Of a stretch of 8,733 nt of DNA, positions 1 through 7,085 are shown piece after piece. The position numbers and the translations under genes are program-made. Within the stretch, counting starts at the first letter, position 1. Every line of letters starts with the position of its first letter. The notes beneath the pieces were generated by a model. That model made no database searches and was not told the DNA's origin. It was given only the letters and a program-made list of their open reading frames with translations. The stretch is taken from positions 1-8,733 of the forward strand of contig CALDNF010000106.1 in NCBI GenBank assembly GCA_937917475.1, read 5' to 3'. Source of the DNA: an uncultured Faecalibacterium sp. Lineage in GTDB: Bacteria > Bacillota > Clostridia > Oscillospirales > Ruminococcaceae.

Positions 1-43
1 CCGTACCGTTGGTTCTGGCGTTGTCGGCAAGATCATTGAGTGA
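1..43 (+). CDS. tuf: Elongation factor Tu, C-terminal end (partial)
   Basis: Reading from base 2, the window opens with 13 codons, RTVGSGVVGKIIE, followed by TGA at 41-43. This is the classic C-terminus of EF-Tu (family pattern GGRTVGSGVV..IIE), part of the last beta-barrel domain. EF-Tu is the GTPase that carries aminoacyl-tRNA to the ribosome in the cytoplasm. Only the extreme end is present, so nothing can be said about the rest of the gene or its start. The double terminator that follows fits a very highly expressed gene. The match is short but the tail is distinctive. Confidence 0.9.
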   Translation, partial: RTVGSGVVGKIIE

Positions 44-87
44 TTTTGATCCTTCACACCTGTTCTAAGGCAAAAGGTTAAATTTAG

Positions 88-127
88 AAAGAGCCTTCCC
101 ATTCCGGAGAGTGGGAAGGCTCTTTTT
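88..127 (+). terminator. Intrinsic terminator after tuf (first of two)
   Basis: A perfect 14-bp stem pairs 88-101 (AAAGAGCCTTCCCA) with 112-125, around a 10-base loop. The T-rich run TCTTTTTGTATTT follows on the 3' side. It lies 45 bases after the tuf stop codon. Confidence 0.92.
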
Positions 128-136
128 GTATTTCGG

Positions 137-176
137 GCTCCTCTGCTGATGTGGCAGAGGAGCTTCTTCTTGTTTT
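137..176 (+). terminator. Second, tandem intrinsic terminator after tuf
   Basis: A perfect 10-bp GC-rich stem pairs 137-146 (GCTCCTCTGC) with 154-163 (GCAGAGGAGC) around a 7-base loop, followed by TTCTTCTTGTTTT at 164-176. It begins about 10 bases after the first hairpin and probably catches read-through from tuf before the next promoter. Confidence 0.75.
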
Positions 177-184
177 GCCCAAAA

Positions 185-225
185 TTGACTTTACAAATTA
201 TAGTTGTTGTGATATATTAAAAACA
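185..225 (+). promoter_or_regulatory. Sigma-A promoter of the MmcQ/GyrI-like operon
   Basis: A -35 box TTTACA (190-195), a 17-base spacer and a -10 box TATATT (213-218) are preceded by an extended -10 TG at 210-211. Transcription would start near 225. This supports the ATG at 259 and rules out in-frame starts upstream of the promoter, including the GTG at 151 inside the second terminator. Confidence 0.75.
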
Positions 226-258
226 AGAAAAAATTTCTACCAGAAAGGCGGGTGGAAC

Positions 259-642
259 ATGAAATGTTCCTGGATCGACCAATATCTTCTGGAAAAGCCC
301 AGTGTAACAAAAGATTTGCAGGCCGAGTGGAACTGGATCCGCTATCAGATCGGTGGAAAAATGTTTGCCGCCATCTGTTTGGATGACGCAACAGGTAAGC
401 CGGTATATATCACGCTGAAACTGAAGCCGGAGGAAGGCGATTTTCTCCGTCAGCAGTATGAAGATATTATCTCGGGCTACTACATGAACAAAGTGCATTG
501 GAACTCTATCAAGTCGAATGGTGCTGTTCCGGATGAGCTGGTAAAAGAAATGCTGGATGAATCTTACCGGCTTGTGCTAAGCGGCTTCAGCAAAAAGAAG
601 CAGCGTGAAATTCTGGAAGGAGAAAAACACGATGGTCTTTGA
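259..642 (+). CDS. MmcQ/YjbR (DUF419) family protein
   Basis: A 127-residue cytoplasmic protein of the MmcQ/YjbR family, whose small alpha/beta fold resembles that of DNA-binding proteins. The family is usually about 115-125 residues and its biochemical role is not settled. Family landmarks are IGGKMFA (31-37), the LDD turn (41-43), the ITLK strand (51-54) and the signature YYMNKVHWNSI (74-84), followed by a helical C-terminus with a basic SKKKQRE stretch (111-117). I chose the ATG at 259 because a complete promoter lies at 190-218, a purine-rich GAAAGGCGGGTGG precedes it, and this gives the usual family length. The frame is open upstream to a GTG at 151, but that lies in a terminator. The gene overlaps the next one by 11 bases, so the two are probably co-transcribed and translationally coupled. 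The name comes from a gene of the Streptomyces mitomycin cluster; a role in DNA-damage protection here is inference. Confidence 0.88.
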   Translation: MKCSWIDQYLLEKPSVTKDLQAEWNWIRYQIGGKMFAAICLDDATGKPVYITLKLKPEEGDFLRQQYEDIISGYYMNKVHWNSIKSNGAVPDELVKEMLDESYRLVLSGFSKKKQREILEGEKHDGL

Positions 643-1264
643 TTATAAGAAAGAGTATAAGGAGTTTTACCTCCCGCCGAAAAAGCCGCACATCATTACA
701 ATTCCTGCAATGAGCTTTGTGGCGGTGCGGGGCAGGGGAAACCCTAATGACCCGAACGGGGAGTATCAGGCGGCCATGGAACTGCTGTATGGCATTGCGT
801 TCACCATCAAAATGAGTTATAAGGGCAGCCATAAGATCGATGGATACTTTGAGTATGTGGTACCGCCGCTGGAGGGGTTGTGGCATCAGGAAGGCGTAGA
901 GGGTGTGGATTATGCCCATAAAGAGAACTTCGAGTGGACGAGTATGATCCGCCTGCCCGACTTTGCGACCCGAGAAGAGTTTGACTGGGCTGTGCAGGAA
1001 GCGACTACCAAAAAGAAGAGGGACTTTTCCAAAGTGCAGTTCTTCCACTATGACGAGGGCCTTTGTGTTCAGTGTATGCATCTCGGCCCATATGATGCCG
1101 AGCCGGAGACCTTGGTCAAGATGGATGCCTTTGCCGAGGCGCAGGGCTATGTGGTGGACTTTACAGAGACCCGCCGCCACCATGAGATTTACCTTTCTGA
1201 CCCGCGCCGTACAGCACCCGAAAAGCTGAAGACAGTGCTGCGGCACCCCATCCGGGCAAAATAA
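632..1264 (+). CDS. GyrI-like small-molecule-binding domain protein (Lin2189-like)
   Basis: A 210-residue stand-alone GyrI-like protein with no DNA-binding domain attached. The GyrI/SOUL-type fold binds hydrophobic or aromatic small molecules. Visible landmarks are the N-terminal YKKEYKEFYLPPKKP (5-19), AVRGRGNPND (31-40), a Trp/Glu-rich pocket region (PPLEGLWHQEG, 78-88; FEW, 100-102), CMHLGPYDAEP (148-158) and the C-terminal HHEIYLSDP (183-191). From memory it resembles the Listeria Lin2189 subgroup, some of whose relatives hydrolyse cyclopropanoid DNA-alkylating agents; E185 and Y187 are candidate active-site residues. The ATG at 632 is preceded by GGAAGGAG (615-622) at 9-base spacing; an in-frame GTG at 605 lacks this support. 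It overlaps the MmcQ/YjbR gene by 11 bases, so the two likely share a transcript. No strong terminator separates it from guaA. The family is confident; substrate and activity are unknown. Confidence 0.85.
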   Translation: MVFDYKKEYKEFYLPPKKPHIITIPAMSFVAVRGRGNPNDPNGEYQAAMELLYGIAFTIKMSYKGSHKIDGYFEYVVPPLEGLWHQEGVEGVDYAHKENFEWTSMIRLPDFATREEFDWAVQEATTKKKRDFSKVQFFHYDEGLCVQCMHLGPYDAEPETLVKMDAFAEAQGYVVDFTETRRHHEIYLSDPRRTAPEKLKTVLRHPIRAK

Positions 1265-1308
1265 ATTTGGGAAAGTTCACAAAGACTGTCGCTTTTGTTT
1301 GTAGGATG

Positions 1309-1324
1309 TGCTATACTATAGATA
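1309..1324 (+). promoter_or_regulatory. Extended -10 promoter of guaA
   Basis: TGCTATACT at 1309-1317 is an extended -10 element (TG at 1309-1310, TATACT at 1312-1317). No good -35 box lies 16-18 bases upstream (TCGCTT at 1289-1294 is poor), as is typical of extended -10 promoters. Transcription would begin near 1324, leaving a leader of about 40 bases, too short for a purine riboswitch. The guaA ribosome binding site GGGAGGAG (1350-1356) lies 7 bases before the ATG. Confidence 0.6.
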
Positions 1325-1363
1325 TCTGTAAAGTACACATCTGCAACAAGGGAGGAGAATATC

Positions 1364-2911
1364 ATGCAGCATGAAACCGTGATCGTGTTGGACTTTGGCG
1401 GTCAGTACAATCAGCTGATTGCTCGCCGTGTCCGCGAGAATAATGTCTACTGCGAAATCTATTCCTATAAGACGGATCTTGCAACCATCAAGGCCAAGAA
1501 TCCGAAGGGCATCATCTTTACCGGTGGTCCCAATAGCGTTTATCTGGAGGATTCACCTACGATCGACCCGGAGATTTTTAACTGGGGTGTGCCTGTGCTG
1601 GGCATCTGCTATGGCAGCCAGTTGATGATGCATCTGCTGGGTGGTCATGTCTGCCGTGCACCGGAGCGGGAGTACGGCAAGACTGAGGTGTTTGTGGACA
1701 ATGAAAGCAAGCTGTTTGCGGATGTTCAGCCTTCGACAATCTGCTGGATGAGCCACAACGATTATATTGAACAGGCTGCTCCCGGTTTCAAGATCACGGC
1801 GCACACGGTCAATTGCCCGGTGGCAGCTGCAGAAAATGCAGAGAAGGGCCTGTATGCCGTTCAGTTCCATCCGGAAGTGCTGCACACTGCTGAGGGCAAG
1901 AAGATGCTCCGCAACTTTGTGTACAACGTGTGCGGCTGCACGGGCGACTGGAAGATGGATTCTTTCGTGGAGAACAATGTGAAGGCTCTGCGGGAGGAAA
2001 TTGGTGATGGCAAGGTGCTGTGCGCTCTGTCCGGTGGCGTGGATTCCTCGGTTCTGGCTGCGATGCTGGCAAAGGCTGTGGGCAAGCAGTTGACTTGCGT
2101 TTTTGTGGATCACGGCCTGCTCCGCAAGAATGAGAAGGAAGAGGTTTGCGCAGTCTTTGGACCGGGCAACCCGAACTTTGATATCAACTTTATCTGTGTG
2201 GATGCCCGGGAGCGTTATTTCAGCAAGCTGAAGGGCGTTTCGGAGCCTGAGAAGAAACGAAAGATCATCGGCGAAGAGTTTATCCGTGTCTTTGAAGAGG
2301 AAGCAAAGAAGATCGGCAAGGTGGATTTCCTGGCACAGGGTACGATCTATCCGGATGTGGTTGAGAGTGGTCTGGGCGGCGAGTCTACGGTCATAAAGAG
2401 CCACCATAACGTCGGCGGCCTGCCTGATACGGTGGACTTTAAGGAGCTGGTGGAACCTCTCCGTAACCTGTTTAAGGACGAAGTACGTCAGGCTGGCCGT
2501 GAGCTGGGTCTGCCGGAGTATCTGGTCAGCCGTCAGCCGTTCCCCGGCCCTGGTCTGGCGATTCGAATCATCGGCGAGGTGACCCCTGAGAAGGTTGCAA
2601 TCGTGCAGGATGCGGATGCGATCTGGCGTGAGGAAATCGCTAAGGCAGGTCTGGATAAGGAGATCAGCCAGTATTATGCTGCGCTGACCAATATGCATAG
2701 TGTTGGCGTTATGGGTGACGAGCGTACGTATGATTACGCCGTGGCCCTGCGCGCAGTTACAACGACCGATTTCATGACAGCTGAAAGCTATAATATGCCG
2801 TGGGATGTCCTTGGCACGGTCACCAGTCGTATCGTCAATGAAGTTAAGCACGTCAATCGTGTGTTCTATGATTGCACCGGTAAACCGCCGGCAACGATTG
2901 AGCTCGAGTAA
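1364..2911 (+). CDS. guaA: GMP synthase (glutamine-hydrolysing)
   Basis: A 515-residue enzyme that aminates XMP to GMP using ATP and glutamine, the last step of guanine nucleotide synthesis, in the cytoplasm. The N-terminal class I glutamine amidotransferase domain (about 1-190) has the nucleophile C82 in GICYGSQ and the His/Glu pair H169 and E171 in QFHPEV. The ATP-pyrophosphatase domain follows, with the PP-loop SGGVDSS (223-229), and then the C-terminal dimerisation domain ending CTGKPPATIELE, close to the usual KPPATIEWE. Family hallmarks AQGTIYPDVVESG and KSHHNVGGLP are intact. Length is normal (510-525) and I see no damage. The ATG at 1364 has a strong ribosome binding site at 1350-1356. 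It carries its own promoter and terminator, so it is probably a single-gene transcript. Confidence 0.98.
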   Translation: MQHETVIVLDFGGQYNQLIARRVRENNVYCEIYSYKTDLATIKAKNPKGIIFTGGPNSVYLEDSPTIDPEIFNWGVPVLGICYGSQLMMHLLGGHVCRAPEREYGKTEVFVDNESKLFADVQPSTICWMSHNDYIEQAAPGFKITAHTVNCPVAAAENAEKGLYAVQFHPEVLHTAEGKKMLRNFVYNVCGCTGDWKMDSFVENNVKALREEIGDGKVLCALSGGVDSSVLAAMLAKAVGKQLTCVFVDHGLLRKNEKEEVCAVFGPGNPNFDINFICVDARERYFSKLKGVSEPEKKRKIIGEEFIRVFEEEAKKIGKVDFLAQGTIYPDVVESGLGGESTVIKSHHNVGGLPDTVDFKELVEPLRNLFKDEVRQAGRELGLPEYLVSRQPFPGPGLAIRIIGEVTPEKVAIVQDADAIWREEIAKAGLDKEISQYYAALTNMHSVGVMGDERTYDYAVALRAVTTTDFMTAESYNMPWDVLGTVTSRIVNEVKHVNRVFYDCTGKPPATIELE

Positions 2912-3019
2912 TATGCAAATCCTGAAAAGTATGGATGCAATGCGATATTTTGAGAGCTGAAAGGCTTTCTGAGATTGCTTTGATACGATCGGGCGATTCT
3001 TCATCAAGAGAAACATAAG

Positions 3020-3061
3020 AATACCCTCTGAGAAACGGTAAGTTTTTCAGAGGGTATTTTT
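3020..3061 (+). terminator. Intrinsic terminator after guaA
   Basis: A 16-bp stem with one G-U pair joins 3020-3035 (AATACCCTCTGAGAAA) to 3043-3058, with a 7-base loop and TATTTTT at the 3' side. It sits 108 bases after guaA and 20 bases beyond the end of the convergent GH31 gene. Read from the - strand the same hairpin is followed by only a weak T-run (ATTCTTATG), so it may also stop GH31 transcription, less efficiently. Confidence 0.85.
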
Positions 3062-3081
3062 GCATCTCTGGAGGGTTACGT

Positions 3082-5088
3082 TTATTCCACCATCCTCCAA
3101 TTCTCCGCTTTTTCATACGTCTTCGTCTCACCGTCATCGGTGTACATCCGATAAACGGCTTTCTGCCCGGCGGAGAGGTTGCTCCACAATGTCAGATGCT
3201 CTTCGTCAAGCTGTGCCGTACACTCGGCAGGAGCTGCCACAGGTACGATACAGCCGGGGCGGATGAAGAGCAGCACTTCGTTTAAGGCACAGGGCAGGTA
3301 GTGGTGTCCGGCAGGGAGAATTTCCTCGTCGTAGTCCTCCACACTCCGCAGCCGGAGCAGTTTCATGGACTCCGGCAGATAGACGTGGCGGCCCACAGCA
3401 TTTTGGGTGTAAACCGGTGCGACCATCAGCCCTTCGCCCAAAAGCAGCTGATCCTCAACGGTTCGTGCGTCGGAATCATCCGGGTAATCGAAGGCCAGCG
3501 GACGGAAATAAGGAGTACTTTCCAGTGCAGCTTTCATGAACTCGCTGTAGAGGTAGGGCAGGAGAGCATAGCGCAGTTCCAGCATTTTGCGGAACGCAGG
3601 CAGCTCCTTTGTAAAGCGGAAATACTCTTGGTCCCGAGTGCCGGAGCTAGAATGATTGCGCATCAGCGGGGTGAAAAGGCCAAATTCCAACCAGCGCAGG
3701 GCCAAATCGGAGGTGGTGTCACCGTCGAAGCCGCAGAGGTCTGCACCAGCGTACAGGAAACCACACATCTGGACGTTGGGCATGAGCTGAATGTTTGCCA
3801 GCAGCTGCGCCCAGGAGGAGTGATTGTCGCCCAGCCAGATGCCGCCGTACCGGTGGGAGCCGATAAAACTGGATCGACTGTAAAGCAGGGTGCGTTTGCC
3901 GGGGCGCAGCCGGTCAAAAGCCTCGGATGCGGCCCGGGTCATGTTTCCGCCGTAGAGGTTATGCACCCGGTCATGGCGGATCTTTTCGCCGTTGACTTCA
4001 TGATAGAAGCTGGCATAGTCCTCCGGGCTGTTCATCAGTTTCATAACTTTCCCGACAAAGCCGAAAAACTCATGATGCTCGATGTTGTCCTTGTTCCGCA
4101 GAGATGCAGCGTAGTCCAAAAGTTCCCGCAGCCGCTCAGGGGAATAGAAGAGTGCGGGTTCGTTCATATCGTTCCAGAACCCCTCGATGCCAAGGTCGGT
4201 CAGGGTGTGATACCAGCTGCCGAACCACTCCCGGACCTCGGGGCGAAGGAAATCTGCAAAATAGGCTTTGCCCGGCCAGACAGCGGCTACAAAGGGCTTG
4301 CCATCGGCCTTTTTGCAGAAATACCCCTTTTCCAGACCTTCCTGACAGGCTTTGTCGTTGGGATTGATCCGGATGCCGGCATCGATGATAGGCACCAGAC
4401 GGATGTTCTGGGCTTTGAGGTCATCGGAGAGTTTTTTTAAGTCAGGAAAACGGTCTTTGTTAACGGTAAAATCCGCATAATCCTGCATATAGTCGATGTC
4501 CATGCAGATCATGTCCAAAGGAAGCTGATTCTTCCGGTACTGGCGTGCAATCTCCCGGACATCGGCTTCTGTTTTGTAGCCAAAGCGGCTCTGGGCAAGA
4601 CCAAAGGCCCATTTGGGTGGGATGTAGCTGCGGCCGATCAGTTTCCGGAACGCTTTAGCAATCGCCGCTTCGTTTTTACCGGTCAGGATGTAAAGCTCGT
4701 AGTTGGGCTCTTCGGTGTGAAAACGGAGCACATCATGCTCGCTGTAGCCAATGTCGTAATAAACTTTCCCCGGGAAATCGATAAACACGCCAAAACAGTC
4801 GCCACCCAAACCGTTCCGGATGAGCAGGAAATTGTGCGCACCGTAGTAAGAAAGCTTGTCCTCGCCGTGGTGGGATTCATCTGTGTTGTTGGTGATGTAA
4901 TGCCAGCTGCGCTTGTTGATGCCCCGGGGCATTTCGCCCAGACCGTATACAACGGCGTCTTCGGCCAGAGTCAACTTCCAGCCGCTTTCATCAGGAGTCA
5001 GAAAAGGCACGTCGCCTGTGGCAATAGGCAGGGTCTCAACAACGCTTCCGGTGGGGAAGGGACGACCAAAAGAAAATCGCTGGATCAA
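3082..5088 (-). CDS. Glycoside hydrolase family 31 alpha-glucosidase
   Basis: A 668-residue retaining alpha-glucosidase without signal peptide, so cytoplasmic, releasing glucose from the non-reducing ends of short alpha-glucans or isomalto-oligosaccharides. An N-terminal beta-sandwich (about 1-155, with YGLGE at 48-52 and YGAHNF at 82-87) is followed by the catalytic (beta/alpha)8 barrel. The nucleophile is D307 in WNDMNEP (305-311) and the likely acid/base is D421 in WLGDN. SRSSFIGSHRYGG (404-416) and the C-terminal beta domains (VEDQLLLGEGLMVAPVY, then YTDDGE) are intact. It resembles, from memory, the 663-residue Ruminococcus obeum isomaltose-preferring enzyme along its whole length, but has F169 (QSRFGY) where that enzyme has the specificity Trp. 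The start is TTG at 5086-5088, supported by AAGGAGGA (5096-5103 on the - strand) at 7-base spacing and by the matching N-terminus of the homologue. It follows the kinase gene on the same strand, with its own promoter. Confidence 0.95.
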   Translation of the reverse strand: MIQRFSFGRPFPTGSVVETLPIATGDVPFLTPDESGWKLTLAEDAVVYGLGEMPRGINKRSWHYITNNTDESHHGEDKLSYYGAHNFLLIRNGLGGDCFGVFIDFPGKVYYDIGYSEHDVLRFHTEEPNYELYILTGKNEAAIAKAFRKLIGRSYIPPKWAFGLAQSRFGYKTEADVREIARQYRKNQLPLDMICMDIDYMQDYADFTVNKDRFPDLKKLSDDLKAQNIRLVPIIDAGIRINPNDKACQEGLEKGYFCKKADGKPFVAAVWPGKAYFADFLRPEVREWFGSWYHTLTDLGIEGFWNDMNEPALFYSPERLRELLDYAASLRNKDNIEHHEFFGFVGKVMKLMNSPEDYASFYHEVNGEKIRHDRVHNLYGGNMTRAASEAFDRLRPGKRTLLYSRSSFIGSHRYGGIWLGDNHSSWAQLLANIQLMPNVQMCGFLYAGADLCGFDGDTTSDLALRWLEFGLFTPLMRNHSSSGTRDQEYFRFTKELPAFRKMLELRYALLPYLYSEFMKAALESTPYFRPLAFDYPDDSDARTVEDQLLLGEGLMVAPVYTQNAVGRHVYLPESMKLLRLRSVEDYDEEILPAGHHYLPCALNEVLLFIRPGCIVPVAAPAECTAQLDEEHLTLWSNLSAGQKAVYRMYTDDGETKTYEKAENWRMVE

Positions 5089-5117
5089 AAAGGATTCCTC
5101 CTTACCTGTTCAAATTC

Positions 5118-5153
5118 TATTGCTATAGTACGGCAGAACCGCTCAGAGGGCAA
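5118..5153 (-). promoter_or_regulatory. Probable promoter of the GH31 gene
   Basis: On the - strand, a -35 box TTGCCC (5148-5153), a 17-base spacer and a -10 box TACTAT (5125-5130) lead to a start near 5118, about 30 bases before the TTG. This suggests the enzyme is transcribed separately from the kinase gene. I see no convincing catabolite-repression (cre) site. Confidence 0.55.
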
Positions 5154-5168
5154 GAGACAAAACCAGCA

Positions 5169-5195
5169 CAAAACTAAAACAAAACCGGCGTTTTG
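5169..5195 (-). terminator. Weak candidate terminator after the histidine kinase gene
   Basis: On the - strand, CAAAAC (5190-5195) pairs with GTTTTG (5180-5185) around a GCCG loop, followed by TTTTAGTTTTG. The stem is only 6 bp and AT-rich, so termination is likely partial at best. Confidence 0.35.
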
Positions 5196-5240
5196 GGCAG
5201 AGAAAGCATGGATCCCAGTGGATCAGCGGGATGTTCCCAC

Positions 5241-7016
5241 TCAGTCGGTTTCCAGCAAAGGCAGCACAAGAGTAAAGCAGCTGCCCTTGCCCACTTCGCT
5301 TTCCAGCGTGATCTCACCATGGTGCAGCCGGGCCAGCTCCTGAGCAATGGTCAGACCAAGGCCCGTGGAATCGTGCTTGGTATTGGCGGTGGTGTGAAAA
5401 TACCGGTCAAATACGGCCGTCTGATCTTCGGGCGCAATGCCGCAGCCGGTGTCCCGTACATAAACAAGGGCATAGCCGTTTTGGGCTTTGCAGGTCACAG
5501 TAATGGTTCCCCCTGCGGGGGTGTAATGGATGGCGTTCGTCACGAGATTTTGCAAGATCTGTTCCAGACGCACCCGGTCCCCCCAGACCGGCAGAGGTGC
5601 GGCAGTGTCGGCAATGAGGCAAACTCCCTTTTTCTCGGCTTCACTCCGGCAGGCGGTGCAGACGACGGCTGCTGCTTCGTTGAGGGCTGCCCGGTCCTCA
5701 TTGAGCAGGACCTGCTTCTGCTCCAGCTTTGCGGCAAGAAAGAGATCCTCGGTAAGCCGCCGCAGAAATTCTACCCGCTGCTGCAGGGCAGGCAGCAAAG
5801 CCGGAAGAGCTTCCGGGGCATCTTCCAGTGTTTCCAATCCACTGCTCACCGCAAAGAGAGGACTACGCAGATCGTGAAAGATGTTCAGCATCATGCTCTT
5901 TCGTGCTTCGGTCTCTTCAGTCAGGGCATGGGTCCGCTCGATCACACGCTGATCCAGTTCCCGGGCCAGCTGCTCGGTGCGGTCAAACTGCAAAGCAAAC
6001 CGGCGGCAGACAAAAACCATGCAGCCCAGCGCAAAGGGCAGGTCAAAGACCCGGGCACAGCGGATGAGATAAAAGGAAAATGACTCCAGAAAGAACGATT
6101 GCTGCATCCCGGGCAAAAGCACCCAGATCCGCAGGCCAGTGGTTACAATACAGGGCAGCAGGAGCAGCAGCACCGAGCGGCTTTTCTCAGTTGCCTTGAT
6201 GAGAAGGGCGATGCAGTAGACCATGCCGCCGCAAAGGGCCAGCAGCCGGGGGATGTCGGCAGAGCTCAGGCTGCACAGCAGATAGGTGGAGCTGAGGACA
6301 AATACGAGGGGACGCTGCTTTTTCTCCGGAAAGAAGCGGACTTTTGTCAGAGCGGCAGAAAGCCAGATGGGGGCCATTACGGTCAGGGAAAAGAAGAACC
6401 GCATGATCAGCCCCATCCATCGACCCTGTGAGACCGGGAAGCCCGCTACCACGGCTCCCCAGCCTGCCAGCACAGCCAGATAAAGTAAAAAGTACCCCAG
6501 CTCCGGCTGGTGCTTATAATAGTAAAGCGCAAGAACGACCGCAGCCATCGTCACAAAAGCTGTCAGCGTCATGAGCTGGAGCAGGGTGCGGAATGTAAAG
6601 CCCTCTGCTGCCCGGCGGGGCAGGAGCAGCCAGCCCTGCGGCTCTCGGGTGGAGCGGATGCGGATGGTGATCGGCTGACCGGGCTCAGCTTCCAGTCGGA
6701 AGGACTCTCCGGAACGGTCTGCCGCCGGAAGCGCAGCGGAGGGCTGTCCGTAACTGGTGCCGTTGAGGCAGAGTATCAGCTCTGGGTTTTCGGCAAGCTC
6801 TGGAATGTCGGGAGAAGGGGTGAAAGTGAAGATCCATTCACCGTTCGGTTCCTGCACCCAGCCGGATAAGGCCGCACCCTGCTCAGCGGCGGTATTGGTC
6901 AGCACAGAGCCGGAGGAGAGCACCGGGAACTCTGCGTTGTACCCGATGCCTGCCAGAGCAAGAAGCAGGATAAAAAGAGCGGAAAAAAGAGAAAGAGTGA
7001 GTCGTTTTATGGTCAT
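5241..7016 (-). CDS. Seven-helix sensor histidine kinase
   Basis: A 591-residue membrane sensor kinase. An N-terminal hydrophobic segment (about 5-25) acts as signal or anchor; residues 28-142 form an extracytoplasmic, probably beta-rich domain; about seven hydrophobic helices follow (roughly 143-166, 174-192, 205-223, 235-250, 255-273, 282-302, 320-338). This layout resembles the 7TMR-DISM receptor class. A short coiled coil (about 343-372) leads to the HisKA domain with phospho-acceptor H381 in FHDLRSP, and the HATPase domain with N box LVTNAIHYTP (491-500), G1 box DTGCGIAPE (522-530), F box FDRYF (536-540) and G2 box STGLGLTIAQE (550-560). All catalytic boxes are intact. The ATG is preceded by GGGGGA (7021-7026 on the - strand). 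It is divergent from an OmpR-type regulator, its probable partner. The signal is unknown; a sugar cue is only suggested by the downstream GH31 gene. Confidence 0.93.
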   Translation of the reverse strand: MTIKRLTLSLFSALFILLLALAGIGYNAEFPVLSSGSVLTNTAAEQGAALSGWVQEPNGEWIFTFTPSPDIPELAENPELILCLNGTSYGQPSAALPAADRSGESFRLEAEPGQPITIRIRSTREPQGWLLLPRRAAEGFTFRTLLQLMTLTAFVTMAAVVLALYYYKHQPELGYFLLYLAVLAGWGAVVAGFPVSQGRWMGLIMRFFFSLTVMAPIWLSAALTKVRFFPEKKQRPLVFVLSSTYLLCSLSSADIPRLLALCGGMVYCIALLIKATEKSRSVLLLLLPCIVTTGLRIWVLLPGMQQSFFLESFSFYLIRCARVFDLPFALGCMVFVCRRFALQFDRTEQLARELDQRVIERTHALTEETEARKSMMLNIFHDLRSPLFAVSSGLETLEDAPEALPALLPALQQRVEFLRRLTEDLFLAAKLEQKQVLLNEDRAALNEAAAVVCTACRSEAEKKGVCLIADTAAPLPVWGDRVRLEQILQNLVTNAIHYTPAGGTITVTCKAQNGYALVYVRDTGCGIAPEDQTAVFDRYFHTTANTKHDSTGLGLTIAQELARLHHGEITLESEVGKGSCFTLVLPLLETD

Positions 7017-7041
7017 GATATCCCCCAGAGCAAGAAAACAG

Positions 7042-7077
7042 TTGAGAAACGGACAAAAATCAGGTATACTGAAAATA
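7042..7077 (+). promoter_or_regulatory. Promoter of the response regulator gene
   Basis: A -35 box TTGAGA (7042-7047), a 17-base spacer and a -10 box TATACT (7065-7070) give a start near 7077. The regulator's ribosome binding site GGGGAG (7101-7106) lies 8 bases before the ATG at 7115. Confidence 0.72.
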
Positions 7078-7084
7078 GTATATC
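7063..7084. promoter_or_regulatory. Inverted repeat between the divergent kinase and regulator genes
   Basis: The arms GGTATACT (7063-7070) and AGTATATC (7077-7084) are inverted repeats with one mismatch and a 6-base spacer. Each arm contains a -10 hexamer TATACT, one per strand. It could simply reflect two symmetrical promoters, or also be an operator for autoregulation; OmpR-type regulators more often bind direct repeats. Confidence 0.45.
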
Positions 7085-7085
7085 A
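7070..7085 (-). promoter_or_regulatory. Extended -10 promoter of the histidine kinase gene
   Basis: On the - strand TGATATACT (7077-7085) forms an extended -10 (TG plus TATACT) with no good -35 box (TCCCCT at 7100-7105 at 17-base spacing). Transcription would start near 7070 and run left, giving a leader of about 50 bases. It overlaps the opposite promoter of the regulator. Confidence 0.5.

Noticed and set aside
151..258. In-frame GTG start at 151 giving a 163-residue MmcQ/YjbR protein
   Set aside because: The codon lies in the loop of the second tuf terminator and upstream of the operon promoter; the added residues do not fit the family length.
605..631. In-frame GTG start at 605 for the GyrI-like protein
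   Set aside because: The ATG at 632 has GGAAGGAG at proper spacing and matches the family N-terminus; the GTG has neither.
1265..1363. Purine riboswitch or other structured leader before guaA
   Set aside because: The promoter leaves only about 40 bases of leader, with no purine-aptamer core or terminator hairpin.
1553..3016. Long 487-codon open frame antisense to guaA
   Set aside because: It mirrors codon bias of an intact guaA, has no recognisable domain, and runs through the region before the terminator without a plausible start context.
3301..4440. 379-codon open frame antisense to the GH31 gene
   Set aside because: The opposite strand encodes an intact GH31 enzyme with catalytic residues; this frame has no recognisable motif.
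5193..6083. 296-codon open frame antisense to the histidine kinase
   Set aside because: The kinase on the other strand has all catalytic boxes; the antisense frame is compositional.
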